DNA of 40,724 nt from Neisseriales bacterium. Its GTDB lineage: Bacteria > Pseudomonadota > Gammaproteobacteria > Burkholderiales > UBA11063. Position numbers and translations under genes: made by a program. Each line of letters begins with the position of its first letter. Position 1 is the stretch's first letter. The notes under the pieces were generated by a model. It worked only from the letters and a program-made list of their open reading frames with translations, made no database searches and was not told where the DNA came from. Shown here piece after piece: positions 1 to 8,280 of the stretch. Where the stretch lies: contig SSGY01000055.1 of the NCBI GenBank assembly GCA_008017145.1, positions 1 through 40,724 of the forward strand, read 5' to 3'.

Positions 1-77
1 ACATTAACATTCTCACACCAATCTCCACTGCTAAAGCCGCTCCAAGAGCCTTCATGAATTATTGTGCTATTTAACAT
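1..77 (-). CDS. 5' end of an unidentified gene
   Basis: Only the first 25 codons are in the window. The minus strand reads MLNSTIIHEGSW followed by a Gly/Ser-rich stretch and a Cys, running off the left edge. The start is chosen because AAGGAG lies a few bases upstream of the ATG at 77. I do not recognise the family from so short a piece. It is divergent from the formate/nitrite channel gene, so the two probably share the control region at 78-272. Confidence 0.5.
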   Translation of the reverse strand, partial: MLNSTIIHEGSWSGFSSGDWCENVN

Positions 78-100
78 TTTTAAAATTCTCCTTAAAAATT

Positions 101-120
101 TATTATCATTTATGATAATA
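101..120. promoter_or_regulatory. perfect inverted repeat between divergent genes
   Basis: TATTATCAT and ATGATAATA form a perfect 9-bp inverted repeat with a 2-bp centre. It sits just upstream of the ribosome binding site of the left-edge gene and about 150 bp upstream of the channel gene. The size and symmetry suit a dimeric regulator. It does not match the Fur consensus arm order; the regulator is unknown. Confidence 0.4.
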
Positions 121-272
121 AAATCCACAAAAATAATATGGATATACCGATATTATAAACCATTTAAGCAGTTTTTTCCAGTGACATAGCTAATTTATAG
201 CGTAAAATTTCTTAGCAATTTAGTTGAGGTAGTGGTAGAATTCGCAATTAACAACAATTTAAATAAGGTTTA

Positions 273-1121
273 ATGGTGATGCAAACAGAAAGTAAGAATT
301 TTTTAAGTGGTAAAGAATTGCTTGATGAACAAGTGCATATTGGTGAGAAAAAAGGTATTCAACAATATTTAATTCAAAGCGTTTTAAATGGCTGTATCGC
401 CGGAGCTTTCCTCGCTTTGGGTGCTTTTGCCGCATTGGTCGCAAGCCATGGAATTAGTGATTATGGTTTAGCTAAATTAGTTAATGCGGTAGTTTTTCCA
501 GCTGGTTTGATTTTAATTGTAATTTGCGGAGGCGAATTATTTACCAGCAACACTTTATTAATTCAGGCTCGTCTTGAAAAGAAAATTACTACTAAAACCT
601 ATTTGCTCAATTTACTTATTATCTATTTTACTAACGCGATTGGGGCTATTTCCATTGCAGCATTAATTTTTGGTGCGGGTATTGTCTATAATGATTCAAA
701 TGCTATTGGTGGCTATGTGATCCATGTCGCAGCGCTAAAGGCTAACTACACTTTTTGGCAAAATATTTGTAGCGGAATTATGTGTAATATTTTAGTGTGC
801 TGTGCGGCATGGGGAGCTTCTGCAGCTAAAGATGTAGCGGGTAAAATTCTGATAATTTGGTTTGCAATTATGGTATTTATTATTGGTGGTTACGAACATT
901 GTGTTGCCAATATGTTTTATTTTAGTTTAGCGTTATTCGCCCAAACTGCACCAAGCTTGCTTGCAGCTAGTCATTTAACTCCTGAAATGCTAAGTGATTT
1001 AAATATTGCTGGTGTAATTCATAATTTAGTTCCTGTCACGATTGGAAATATAATTGGCGGAGCTCTTTTTATTGGCACAAGCTATTGGATTGTCTATTTT
1101 CGTGGCTATAAACAATCGTAA
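273..1121 (+). CDS. formate/nitrite transporter (FocA/NirC family)
   Basis: Inner-membrane channel for formate, nitrite or a similar small anion. The 282-residue product has the usual family length and about six membrane segments. Family marks seen: a conserved Lys in LKANYTFWQ near residue 155, the following NILVCCAAW segment, and GYEHCVANMF near residue 207, which carries the pore His and the family's 'EHxxANM' signature. ATG 273 follows AAGG at a good distance; ATG 279 is an alternative start. Family membership is clear. The substrate is not: there is no pyruvate formate-lyase or nitrite reductase gene beside it. It is transcribed alone, divergently from the left-edge gene and followed by prmA after a 140-bp gap. 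Confidence 0.9.
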   Translation: MVMQTESKNFLSGKELLDEQVHIGEKKGIQQYLIQSVLNGCIAGAFLALGAFAALVASHGISDYGLAKLVNAVVFPAGLILIVICGGELFTSNTLLIQARLEKKITTKTYLLNLLIIYFTNAIGAISIAALIFGAGIVYNDSNAIGGYVIHVAALKANYTFWQNICSGIMCNILVCCAAWGASAAKDVAGKILIIWFAIMVFIIGGYEHCVANMFYFSLALFAQTAPSLLAASHLTPEMLSDLNIAGVIHNLVPVTIGNIIGGALFIGTSYWIVYFRGYKQS

Positions 1122-1261
1122 GACGTCGCATTAAAGTTATAAATTAAAATTAAAAACATGGTTGTCAGTTACAATATAGCACTGATACTTTGTATCTTAG
1201 ATGTCACAACAAAATAATTACGCTAGAGTGTTAGTCAAAAATATTTTATATGTAGGTGAAA

Positions 1262-2149
1262 ATGAGTTTTAAGCAATTAATAATTAATATTGATTCGGAA
1301 AGTGCCGAACAGTTATCAGAGATCTTTTTTGATTTAGGGGCAATTTCGGTAAGCATTGAAGATCAATATGAAGGCACTGAATTAGAGCAGGCAATTTTTA
1401 ATGAACCTGGGATGGATGTAGAAAAACTGTGGGAACACAGTAAAGTATCGGTACTCTTAAATGAAGATAGCCAGGTAGAAGCTATGGTTGCTGAGGCACA
1501 AGAACAATTAGCCAAGAAATTTGACTGGACTCATGAAGTGGTTGATGATCAGGATTGGGTGCGTTTAACCCAAAGTCAATTTGATCCAATTGAAGTTACG
1601 CCTAATTTGTATATTGTACCATCATGGCATAGCATTCCTAAACCCGATGCGGTTGGGATTGTGCTAGATCCAGGCTTGGCGTTTGGAACTGGCTCACATC
1701 CAACCACGTTTATGTGTCTAGAATATCTTGCGACTTGTGCAAGTAAAACTCCGCGAATATTGGATTATGGCTGTGGTTCTGGAATTTTGGCAATTACCGC
1801 TAAAAAGCTTGGTGCTGGTTTGGTTGATGGAGTGGATATTGATCCACAAGCAGTTGAAGCTAGTGTTGATAATGCGAAAGTTAATCAGGTTGAAGTTGCT
1901 TTTTGCTTACCAGAACAATTTAAAGCTCAACAATACGATTTAGTTGTTGCTAATATTTTATCTAATCCATTGAGGATGATTGCTGATGCATTAGCTTCGT
2001 ATGTGAGACCTGGCGGGAAAATTGTTTTGTCGGGAATTTTAGATAGTCAAATCGAAGAAATGAGCGAACTGTATGGAAAATGGTTTGCAATGTCAACTTA
2101 TCAGGTTAATAATGGTTGGGCATGTCTTGAAGGTATCAAACTAGAATAA
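1262..2149 (+). CDS. prmA: ribosomal protein L11 methyltransferase
   Basis: SAM-dependent enzyme that methylates ribosomal protein L11. The 295-residue product has the family layout: an N-terminal substrate domain opening with MSFKQLIINID, then the class I methyltransferase domain. Seen there: LDPGLAFGTGSHPTT, the SAM loop DYGCGSGILAI near residue 167, the acidic DIDP strand end, and VVANILSNPL. ATG 1262 is preferred over an in-frame GTG at 1256 because TAGGTG sits just upstream and because family members begin at this point. It is a chromosomal housekeeping gene, which is the main reason for treating the left part of the window as chromosome. Confidence 0.95.
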   Translation: MSFKQLIINIDSESAEQLSEIFFDLGAISVSIEDQYEGTELEQAIFNEPGMDVEKLWEHSKVSVLLNEDSQVEAMVAEAQEQLAKKFDWTHEVVDDQDWVRLTQSQFDPIEVTPNLYIVPSWHSIPKPDAVGIVLDPGLAFGTGSHPTTFMCLEYLATCASKTPRILDYGCGSGILAITAKKLGAGLVDGVDIDPQAVEASVDNAKVNQVEVAFCLPEQFKAQQYDLVVANILSNPLRMIADALASYVRPGGKIVLSGILDSQIEEMSELYGKWFAMSTYQVNNGWACLEGIKLE

Positions 2150-2154
2150 ATTGC

Positions 2155-2916
2155 CTAGATTAAATTAACCTGTCTGAGTAAATCTTGTTGCTGAAGTAAT
2201 TGTTCAATCGGTGCATCAGCAACAATCTGATGTTGCTCATTAAACAATATTCCACGTGTGCTTAATTCACTCACTAAGTTTAGGTTATGAGTGGTTATGA
2301 TTAATGTTTTGCCTGCCTGATTCAGCTGCTGTAGCAATGCAACGAGCCAATGCTGGGTTTTGGGGTCGAGCGCATTGGTTGGTTCATCGAGAATCAAGAC
2401 ACTTGGATTAAGTAAGAGCACCGCTGCAATGGCGACCTTTTTCTTTTCACCACCACTTAATTTATACGGAGTTTTATTTAGCAAATGCTCAATATTGAGC
2501 AATTTGGCAATTTCAGCTATCCGTTGCTTAATCTCATCCGTACTATAATCAAGCTGAAGTAGACCAAATGCGAGCTCTTCAGTCACGCTATTACAAAATA
2601 GCTGAACATCTGAATCTTGAAAGATAAAACCAATCTGTCGATGATAGCTCATCGCAAATTCATCGCGTTGTAACATCTGTGCGCTGACAATTTCACCAAA
2701 AGCACTGAAACTACCTGCGGTGGGTGAAAGTAAACCAGAAAAGATTTTAAGCAGGGTAGATTTACCACAGCCATTTGCTCCCAGAATGCTGAGAGCTTCT
2801 CCTGCGTAAACCGTAAAGTTAAGATTGTCCAAAATTTTATCACTGTCTGGATAGCTAAATTCCAGATTCTCAACTTTAAAAATGATATCATTATTTATCA
2901 AGAAATTTTGCTCCAC
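2155..2916 (-). CDS. cbiO: cobalt/nickel ECF transporter ATPase CbiO
   Basis: ATP-binding subunit that powers the metal importer made with CbiM and CbiQ. The 253-residue protein shows every ABC motif: Walker A GANGCGKST, Q-loop FIFQDSDVQLF, signature LSGGEKKKV, Walker B LILDEPTNALDP and a switch His in ITTHNLN. It overlaps the 3' end of cbiQ by 19 bp, so translation is probably coupled. It ends 5 bp from the convergent prmA stop, leaving almost no room for a terminator. Confidence 0.93.
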   Translation of the reverse strand: MEQNFLINNDIIFKVENLEFSYPDSDKILDNLNFTVYAGEALSILGANGCGKSTLLKIFSGLLSPTAGSFSAFGEIVSAQMLQRDEFAMSYHRQIGFIFQDSDVQLFCNSVTEELAFGLLQLDYSTDEIKQRIAEIAKLLNIEHLLNKTPYKLSGGEKKKVAIAAVLLLNPSVLILDEPTNALDPKTQHWLVALLQQLNQAGKTLIITTHNLNLVSELSTRGILFNEQHQIVADAPIEQLLQQQDLLRQVNLI

Positions 2917-3821
2917 GCTAGTAAAATCAGCAGAATTATACCGTTATTAATCATAAAAATATAATCAATTTTACCTAATTTTAAGATTTTAAGACTAACT
3001 ATTTTATGTGAAAACCCCCGAGCGCGCATTGCTGCAAAAATTTCAGTCGCCAAATAATTTGATTTGATGAAGAGTAAAGCCATTGAGTGCCCGATAAAGC
3101 GCCGATTCTCGCGATGGTTTAATCTACCAACTGTCCGTAAAAAGCGTGCTTCATTCATTTGCAGAGCACAATTTGCCAGCAAAAAAATATAACGATAAGT
3201 CATGGATAGAATCAGAATAAATCCAGAGGGTACTTTTAGCAAGGATAATCCTTTGGTCAGGTCATTCCAGCTAGTCGTGGTTAATAACAAATAGACTAAT
3301 GATAAGCTGCAACCGCTACGGATGAACATCATCATAACCGCATGAAAACCATTGTCGGTGATATATAATCCGTGGCTGAACCACTGCGATTTTGAATTGG
3401 CGCTGATGATGGTTAATAGCGCTTTACCAGGAATAAGAATATTAAACAAAGCAGGGATTGAACAGATTAAAATAAAAACAGGAATGATTAACCATGCTCT
3501 TCGAATTAGCTGAATTGATGAAATATGACTAAGTTTGGCATAGATCAGAGTAATCGCAAATAATATCAATGGAACTGTGAATGTATGACTGCAGTTAATA
3601 ATTATCATGAAAATTAGAGTAAGTATGAGCTTAGCTCGCGGGTCAAGAGCTTGTAATAATCCCTGATAATTTGCGGTACGATTAAAATAAATTTCGTCGT
3701 TGAATATTTTACTTAGATGAGTGATACTGCGCCGCAAAAAATTAAGTCGCTGCGGAGTTTTATTTATTAAACTCCGCTCATTTTTTAAAAGCCACCTTGG
3801 GATAAGTTCAGGTTGACACAT
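2898..3821 (-). CDS. cbiQ: cobalt/nickel ECF transporter transmembrane protein CbiQ
   Basis: Energy-coupling membrane subunit linking CbiO to CbiM. It is a hydrophobic protein of 307 residues with the ALDPRAKL motif typical of CbiQ/EcfT near residue 58, several membrane helices, and the cytoplasmic coupling segments (SMTYRYIFLLA and AMRARGFSHK). The roughly 50 residues before the ALDPRAKL region are longer than in many CbiQ proteins. Its ATG follows the cbiM stop directly, with no gap. Confidence 0.9.
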   Translation of the reverse strand: MCQPELIPRWLLKNERSLINKTPQRLNFLRRSITHLSKIFNDEIYFNRTANYQGLLQALDPRAKLILTLIFMIIINCSHTFTVPLILFAITLIYAKLSHISSIQLIRRAWLIIPVFILICSIPALFNILIPGKALLTIISANSKSQWFSHGLYITDNGFHAVMMMFIRSGCSLSLVYLLLTTTSWNDLTKGLSLLKVPSGFILILSMTYRYIFLLANCALQMNEARFLRTVGRLNHRENRRFIGHSMALLFIKSNYLATEIFAAMRARGFSHKIVSLKILKLGKIDYIFMINNGIILLILLAWSKIS

Positions 3822-4853
3822 CTAATTTTTGTTGTAACTATTTTTGGTTAAGCGATGAGTGATGATGATTAATCCAGCAATCAGACTGATACCAACTAAT
3901 GCCGATAAAATATAACCTAATGATTGGGATAGTGCACTTTCACCAAGCACTGGTAGTGAGTAATCAGGTAATATCGCGTGCCATAAATCTGCTGTTTTAG
4001 CCATGCCGCTTGGGATGTAACCGATTAATTGTTTAACTTCATCTAGCCCCCATTCACCATAGGCACTGCCACTTGCCAGCAATCCAAGAGGGGTTAAGCA
4101 AATAACAAGAACTGCAGTAATAATCAGCGTTTTATTGCGGCTCATCCAACTGCTTGCAACAACTTCATTTGTTGCTTTAGTAACTGGGTTTAGAAGATGT
4201 GGTGCAAATTTAACCACATAGCTAAGAGCTAAAGCACTAATAAGTCCGTCAAGTATTCCAGCAAATAACATGTGAACAAACATCATTGCTGGGATCGTTA
4301 CGCCTAGCGGATAAAATCCATACAAAGGAGTACCATTTGACGAAGTAAATAACAGCGGTTGAATACCCATTTCAATTGCAGTTGCTAATGCTGCAAGATT
4401 GATTCCAATATAGCTAGCAATAAAAGTTGCAACTAGATTACGCCGTGAGCCTAATGCACTAGTACCTGAAATTAATTTATAAATTGCGTAACCACAAACT
4501 GGCATTAAAAATGCCATATTAAAACAATTCACTCCAATGGCTAAAATTCCGCCATCACCAAAAATTAAGGCTTGGATAATCAAGGTCGTCGATACTGCTA
4601 ATATTGCTGCCCATGGTCCAACTAAAATAGCAACTAAAACAGCGCCTACTGCGTGAGCTGAACTACCCCCCGCGACGGGGATGTTAAACATCATGATAAC
4701 GAAGCTAAATGCAGCACACAATGCAATAGTTGGGATAGATTGTTGATTTTGTGCTAATTTTACTTTGCGAAATGCCAGATACCAAATAGCACTCATTACG
4801 ATAAGTGCAGGAATTGTTGTTTGTGGGCTAAGGTAGCCATCAGGGATATGCAT
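3822..4853 (-). CDS. cbiM: cobalt/nickel ECF transporter substrate-binding protein CbiM with C-terminal PDGLE-like domain
   Basis: Substrate-specific membrane subunit. The N-terminus MHIPDGYLSP is the CbiM/NikM hallmark; the first His and residues around it bind the metal. Residues 1 to about 215 form the CbiM domain. The C-terminal part (GSAYGEWGLDEVK, then PSGMAKTADLWHA and LPDY, then a final helix) resembles the PDGLE/CbiN domain that is fused in some systems. No separate cbiN is present, which fits. AAGGA stands before the ATG. The sequence does not settle cobalt against nickel; no B12 synthesis, urease or hydrogenase genes are in view. Confidence 0.92.
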   Translation of the reverse strand: MHIPDGYLSPQTTIPALIVMSAIWYLAFRKVKLAQNQQSIPTIALCAAFSFVIMMFNIPVAGGSSAHAVGAVLVAILVGPWAAILAVSTTLIIQALIFGDGGILAIGVNCFNMAFLMPVCGYAIYKLISGTSALGSRRNLVATFIASYIGINLAALATAIEMGIQPLLFTSSNGTPLYGFYPLGVTIPAMMFVHMLFAGILDGLISALALSYVVKFAPHLLNPVTKATNEVVASSWMSRNKTLIITAVLVICLTPLGLLASGSAYGEWGLDEVKQLIGYIPSGMAKTADLWHAILPDYSLPVLGESALSQSLGYILSALVGISLIAGLIIITHRLTKNSYNKN

Positions 4854-4869
4854 GTTTGTTCCTTATAAA

Positions 4870-4927
4870 GAGGCACTCAAACGCCTCAAGTATTACTCAA
4901 TCAAAGTATTTCAAGTTAGTTTGAGTG
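4870..4927 (-). promoter_or_regulatory. cbiM leader with two mutually exclusive stems
   Basis: On the minus strand just upstream of cbiM, CACTCAAAC (4927-4919) is perfectly complementary to GTTTGAGTG (4882-4874). The same downstream bases form the loop of another hairpin, GAGGC (4887-4883) with GCCTC (4874-4870). The two folds cannot coexist, as in a metal- or cofactor-sensing leader. I see no cobalamin riboswitch box. The rest of the gap from 4928 to 5090 holds no gene I can support. Confidence 0.4.
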
Positions 4928-5112
4928 TGCGTCGTCAAATCAATTAAATTGCGTGAGGTCTAAAAAATCATCTTATAACTTGCTAAGATTATAACATTTG
5001 TCTATATGGCGCTGAGTTCGTATTTTACCATAAAAGCCTTGTTTTATTAAGTGTCATTTTTGCGTAATGCTAATTATTCATACATAACATCTGAGTAATA
5101 ATATTCTGGGTT

Positions 5113-5121
5113 TGTTATAAT
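5113..5121 (+). promoter_or_regulatory. extended -10 promoter for repA
   Basis: TGTTATAAT is a perfect extended -10 (TGnTATAAT), which predicts a transcript start near 5128. No convincing -35 is needed for this class. It lies about 180 bp upstream of the first in-frame repA ATG, inside the open frame that continues upstream of that ATG. Confidence 0.5.
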
Positions 5122-5298
5122 TATGCTTATATCAAATCAGAAGCAAACGGGCGCACATCATATAATAATGTATTACAACAGAATATTACCGCCATTAATG
5201 ATGATATACTATCAACTGTATCAATATCTAATCAAAAGCTAATTAATGATGTAACATACACTATTTCCCCTCTTATTCATGTTGCAATTCCGCAACAT

Positions 5299-6585
5299 AT
5301 GAGTGGTAAATTGTTAACACCTGTAAAGGGTCAAATAAGGTACTCCAGAACAGTAAATATTGGGGAAAATCAGCTAACAGTCTCCTTTCAAGCTAAAGAT
5401 AAAATACTTCCGTATGGGATATATCCACGTAGATTAATTTCTTATTTATGTAAATATATCACAAGCACAAAAGCCAAAAACCCAAAGATTAAACTACCAA
5501 AAAACAAGTTAAATTTCTTAAAAGAAGTTTTAAATATTAATTATGTGTGTGGTAAAAATGACACACTTATGATCAATAATCAACTTAGAGCATTCGCAGA
5601 ATGTCTGCTATCTATTCATTATTCTAATCCCAACGACAAATCTCGAAAACAACAAGATGCTATTAAATTCTTTGATGGAGACTGCTCATGGCTTTATGAT
5701 GAAAAGCAAGAGTGGTTAGGCGAAATTACTTTATCCGAAGAAATGTTTGATTTAATCAAAAGTAGTGCCGTTCCTATATCAGAACAAGCAGTTAATACAT
5801 TTACCAACTCAAGAAAACTAGATATCTTTAATTATTTTACATATCAAAATTACAACCTACATTTAAAACGTATGGATCATTATTTTGAGCTCGAAGATTT
5901 ATACAATTTATTTGGTTCCGGCATTAGTTCAATAAATGAATTTCGTCGAGTATTTAAGCGTGTAATTGCGGATATTAAACAAATATCAAGTTTAGAAATA
6001 GTACCACTTGGTAAGCACGGATATAAATTACTTAGTAATCAAGAGAGCTTATTAAAAATTCACAGTCGCAGAAAAACTAATGAAATCAAAGATCCAAAAT
6101 TAGCAATTAATGAAGATTTCAAACAAAAACTTGAGAAAGACTATACTGCAATTGACATTGAAGCTGCTTCCATTTACGTACTTAAGCGTATCGAGCGCGG
6201 TGGCAAACCTATTGAAAATCCTCATGCATATATGCGAGACGTACTCAAAAATCCATCGTGGTATCGCAATGAACGAACCTTGTTGGTTCAAAGCATTCAT
6301 AAAATGCAGCGTGATGATTATCAAAAACTAGAAGATGTAAAACACAAAATCACGGCACAAGAGCTTAAAGCTAGGCTAAGTCATACGTATGTCCTTGGGC
6401 TTCCTGTTGAGTTACGAGACCTGTATGAGCAGTTGCGCGTTCCTGGAAGAGTAATAGTCAAAAATGCTCCAAGCTGGGATTATGTTTGTTTTCTATTTTG
6501 GGAGTTCATGACAAATCGATGCGTAGAATATTCTGATTGCAGTATAGAGTCATTATTCATTCAGTTATTTAAGCACTTGAAATAA
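5299..6585 (+). CDS. repA: plasmid replication initiator RepA (RepA_C family)
   Basis: Probable initiator that opens the origin of a plasmid-type replicon. The 428-residue product from ATG 5299 carries ILPYGIYPRRLISYL near residue 35, the LPYG..PR hallmark of RepA_C initiators, followed by a region typical of that family (about residues 45-250) and a basic C-terminal extension. The start is doubtful. No ribosome site precedes 5299; instead GTTGC/GCAAC forms a hairpin there. The frame stays open back to a stop at 5092-5094, and the upstream codons (…SPLIHVAIPQH) look like the 'LP-H' segment that precedes LPYG in relatives, yet they contain no ATG, GTG or TTG. The gene is therefore N-terminally truncated, frameshifted, or started at a rare codon. 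I see no clear iterons beside it. Confidence 0.8.
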   Translation: MSGKLLTPVKGQIRYSRTVNIGENQLTVSFQAKDKILPYGIYPRRLISYLCKYITSTKAKNPKIKLPKNKLNFLKEVLNINYVCGKNDTLMINNQLRAFAECLLSIHYSNPNDKSRKQQDAIKFFDGDCSWLYDEKQEWLGEITLSEEMFDLIKSSAVPISEQAVNTFTNSRKLDIFNYFTYQNYNLHLKRMDHYFELEDLYNLFGSGISSINEFRRVFKRVIADIKQISSLEIVPLGKHGYKLLSNQESLLKIHSRRKTNEIKDPKLAINEDFKQKLEKDYTAIDIEAASIYVLKRIERGGKPIENPHAYMRDVLKNPSWYRNERTLLVQSIHKMQRDDYQKLEDVKHKITAQELKARLSHTYVLGLPVELRDLYEQLRVPGRVIVKNAPSWDYVCFLFWEFMTNRCVEYSDCSIESLFIQLFKHLK

Positions 6586-6596
6586 GGCTAATAACT

Positions 6597-7133
6597 ATGA
6601 ATAAAGTTATAGCAGTATTAACAGACCTGAATGGTAATCTTATAGAGAATACTAATTTCCCATTTCTTAAGTTAGCTCTGAAAGATTTAGATATCAAGTG
6701 TAATGAAAAAAAACTGTTGGCAAACATGCTTGATAAGAACTACACGGTTTATAAAACTCAAATTAATTTATCAAATAATGATTTTTTTCAGTACTTATTC
6801 GAAGAGTGGAAAATAAACAATAATATCAATTTGTCAATAGATAAAGTACAAGTTATGAATACTCAATTAAAAGACATAAATAGCTTTACTGATTTTGAGC
6901 GAGAAATTATTTATTCTTTGCTTAGTGGCTATGTGATTGATAAAGCTATAGAACAATTTTTGATTAAATTAACAAACCAGAAACTAAGAGGTAATGTTAG
7001 GTATACGATTGCAGCACTATACTCTAAATTCGAATGTGATAATAGAAGTCTATTAATTGAGTTACTTAAATATTATGAATTAGATCGTTATTTGCCAGTG
7101 AGTATATTTCCACCTGGTGTTTATAAAATTTAA
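6597..7133 (+). CDS. putative LuxR-type helix-turn-helix regulator
   Basis: Product of 178 residues starting 11 bp after repA, so probably co-transcribed with it. The N-terminal 95 residues are not recognisable. From about residue 96 the pattern FTDFEREIIYSLLSGY, then YTIAALYSKFECDNRS, follows the spacing of the LuxR-type HTH ('LT..E..VL.L...G', then 'LY.KL....R'). The match is divergent and by eye. A role in control of repA or of the transfer genes is possible from position only. Confidence 0.5.
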   Translation: MNKVIAVLTDLNGNLIENTNFPFLKLALKDLDIKCNEKKLLANMLDKNYTVYKTQINLSNNDFFQYLFEEWKINNNINLSIDKVQVMNTQLKDINSFTDFEREIIYSLLSGYVIDKAIEQFLIKLTNQKLRGNVRYTIAALYSKFECDNRSLLIELLKYYELDRYLPVSIFPPGVYKI

Positions 7134-7148
7134 TGGAGTGATAATAAA

Positions 7149-7262
7149 ATGTTTAGAAATTTAATAATTAGTGGATGCGTAATTTTAGCAGGATGCTCAA
7201 CAGTTGACGAGCAAAAATATCATTGTTGTTTGCTGTTGTTGCCTTATGTGCATATTTCTTAA
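7149..7262 (+). CDS. very small lipoprotein, possibly frameshifted
   Basis: Starts MFRNLIISGC and has a good lipobox, VILAGC, with Cys16 followed by STVDEQ; GGAG lies upstream of the ATG. After a run of five A at about 7213-7217 the frame turns into an odd Cys/Leu-rich tail and stops at 37 residues. One extra A there would instead give KISLLFAVVALCAYF and a tail ending GGLL just at the next gene's start. The gene may be a real 37-residue lipoprotein, a broken one, or affected by a homopolymer sequencing error. Confidence 0.45.
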   Translation: MFRNLIISGCVILAGCSTVDEQKYHCCLLLLPYVHIS

Positions 7263-7278
7263 CAGCTGGAGGTTTATT

Positions 7279-7512
7279 ATGATGAGTTGGTTATATGACA
7301 CTTGGTATGTGATTTTAGGTATGTTTCTAGGATTTCTAGGAACGCTTTGGGGACCGTGGATGGGTATCCCAATATCTATCTTTGGTTTATCAATATGCCT
7401 TTTTCATTGGCATATTGAAATTGGTAATATCATAGCAATCTCGGGGATGTTATTCTCTATATTTATCGGTCTACTTATTTATTTAATAGAAAAAAGAGCA
7501 GAAAGAGAATAA
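7279..7512 (+). CDS. small two-helix inner-membrane protein
   Basis: A 77-residue hydrophobic protein from MMSWLYDTWYV. Two membrane segments are evident (about residues 8-34 and 44-66) with a basic tail KRAERE. The frame is open further upstream, but ATG 7279 is chosen because GGAGG lies 6 bp before it. It is not recognisable as a named transfer protein. It sits in a string of small membrane genes just upstream of traU, a position where F-type systems carry small pilus-assembly and accessory proteins. Confidence 0.6.
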   Translation: MMSWLYDTWYVILGMFLGFLGTLWGPWMGIPISIFGLSICLFHWHIEIGNIIAISGMLFSIFIGLLIYLIEKRAERE

Positions 7513-7567
7513 TGTTAGAAATACAATGCATTTTTATATAGGTGATTTATTAAACAGGAAGAAAACG

Positions 7568-8104
7568 ATGAATAATTTATCTATGTTCGGCTTAACAATT
7601 CCAACATTTGCATGTGGTAATAATGAATTTAAAATGTATTTAGTTTTTATTCTTTTCTATTTAGTCTTTGCATTTTTGTTAGTAAATGTTGCTTTGATTA
7701 TTTCAGATTTAAAAGAACTATATTGTAGTAAAGATAATAGTGCGCAAAAATTTAAAATTTTTATACCAGCACTTATAATATTACAAATAAGTCTGGCTAC
7801 ATCGTTTTTTGGTACAAAACTTGGTGAAGATTTAACTAAAATAGCTGTTGAATGTCGCACACCTGAAGAGCAATTAAAAACTGATCAAGTCCTACGGTCA
7901 ATAGTACAGCAATCAATAAACCATGGTGTTAATTGTATTCAAGATCCTAGTAACGCATACTGTCTTGCAATTGCTCTCAGAAGCGAACAAATCAGTGCGG
8001 GAACTACCTCATCTTCAGATTATCAGCAAGTAATTAACTCAAAAAATACTAGAGAAAAAGCACTGGAGATTTTGAAAACAGCTGAAAGCAATGAGTTGTA
8101 TTAG
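7568..8104 (+). CDS. membrane protein of unknown function
   Basis: ATG 7568 is preferred over an upstream in-frame ATG at 7526 because AGGAAG sits just before it. The 178-residue product has two strong membrane segments (near residues 20-42 and 60-80) and a soluble C-terminal half with several Cys (ECRTP, NCIQDP, YCLAI) that would suit an oxidising compartment. I do not recognise a family. Location suggests an accessory protein of the transfer system. Confidence 0.6.
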   Translation: MNNLSMFGLTIPTFACGNNEFKMYLVFILFYLVFAFLLVNVALIISDLKELYCSKDNSAQKFKIFIPALIILQISLATSFFGTKLGEDLTKIAVECRTPEEQLKTDQVLRSIVQQSINHGVNCIQDPSNAYCLAIALRSEQISAGTTSSSDYQQVINSKNTREKALEILKTAESNELY

Positions 8105-8154
8105 AATTAAACATGAGGGGGTAACATCAACATACACTTAAGAAGGAGCTAGCT

Positions 8155-8280
8155 ATGTTATTGGTTGTCAGAGTTATATTTGGAGTTGCAACCATAGCAA
8201 CTATTGCTTATATTTCAAGACTAAATATTGAACCAAACAAAAAAGTAAACATTATATTCAAGTATGGATTTTGGAAATGA
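8155..8280 (+). CDS. single-span membrane peptide translationally coupled to traU
   Basis: A 41-residue peptide, MLLVVRVIFGVATIATIAYI then a polar tail ending YGFWK. AAGGAG lies 6 bp before the ATG. Its TGA (8278-8280) overlaps the ATG of traU in an ATGA arrangement, so ribosomes could pass from one to the other. That overlap and the strong ribosome site are the case for a real gene. Function unknown. Confidence 0.55.
   Translation: MLLVVRVIFGVATIATIAYISRLNIEPNKKVNIIFKYGFWK

Noticed and set aside
101..120. Fur box
   Set aside because: The arms are in the opposite order to the GATAAT…ATTATC arrangement of Fur sites.
4854..5298. tRNA gene or attachment site at the chromosome-element border
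   Set aside because: No tRNA-like cloverleaf or flanking direct repeat could be found by eye on either strand.
5080..5300. Iterons of the replication origin
   Set aside because: No repeated unit of 15-22 bp was found beside repA; only single hairpins are visible.
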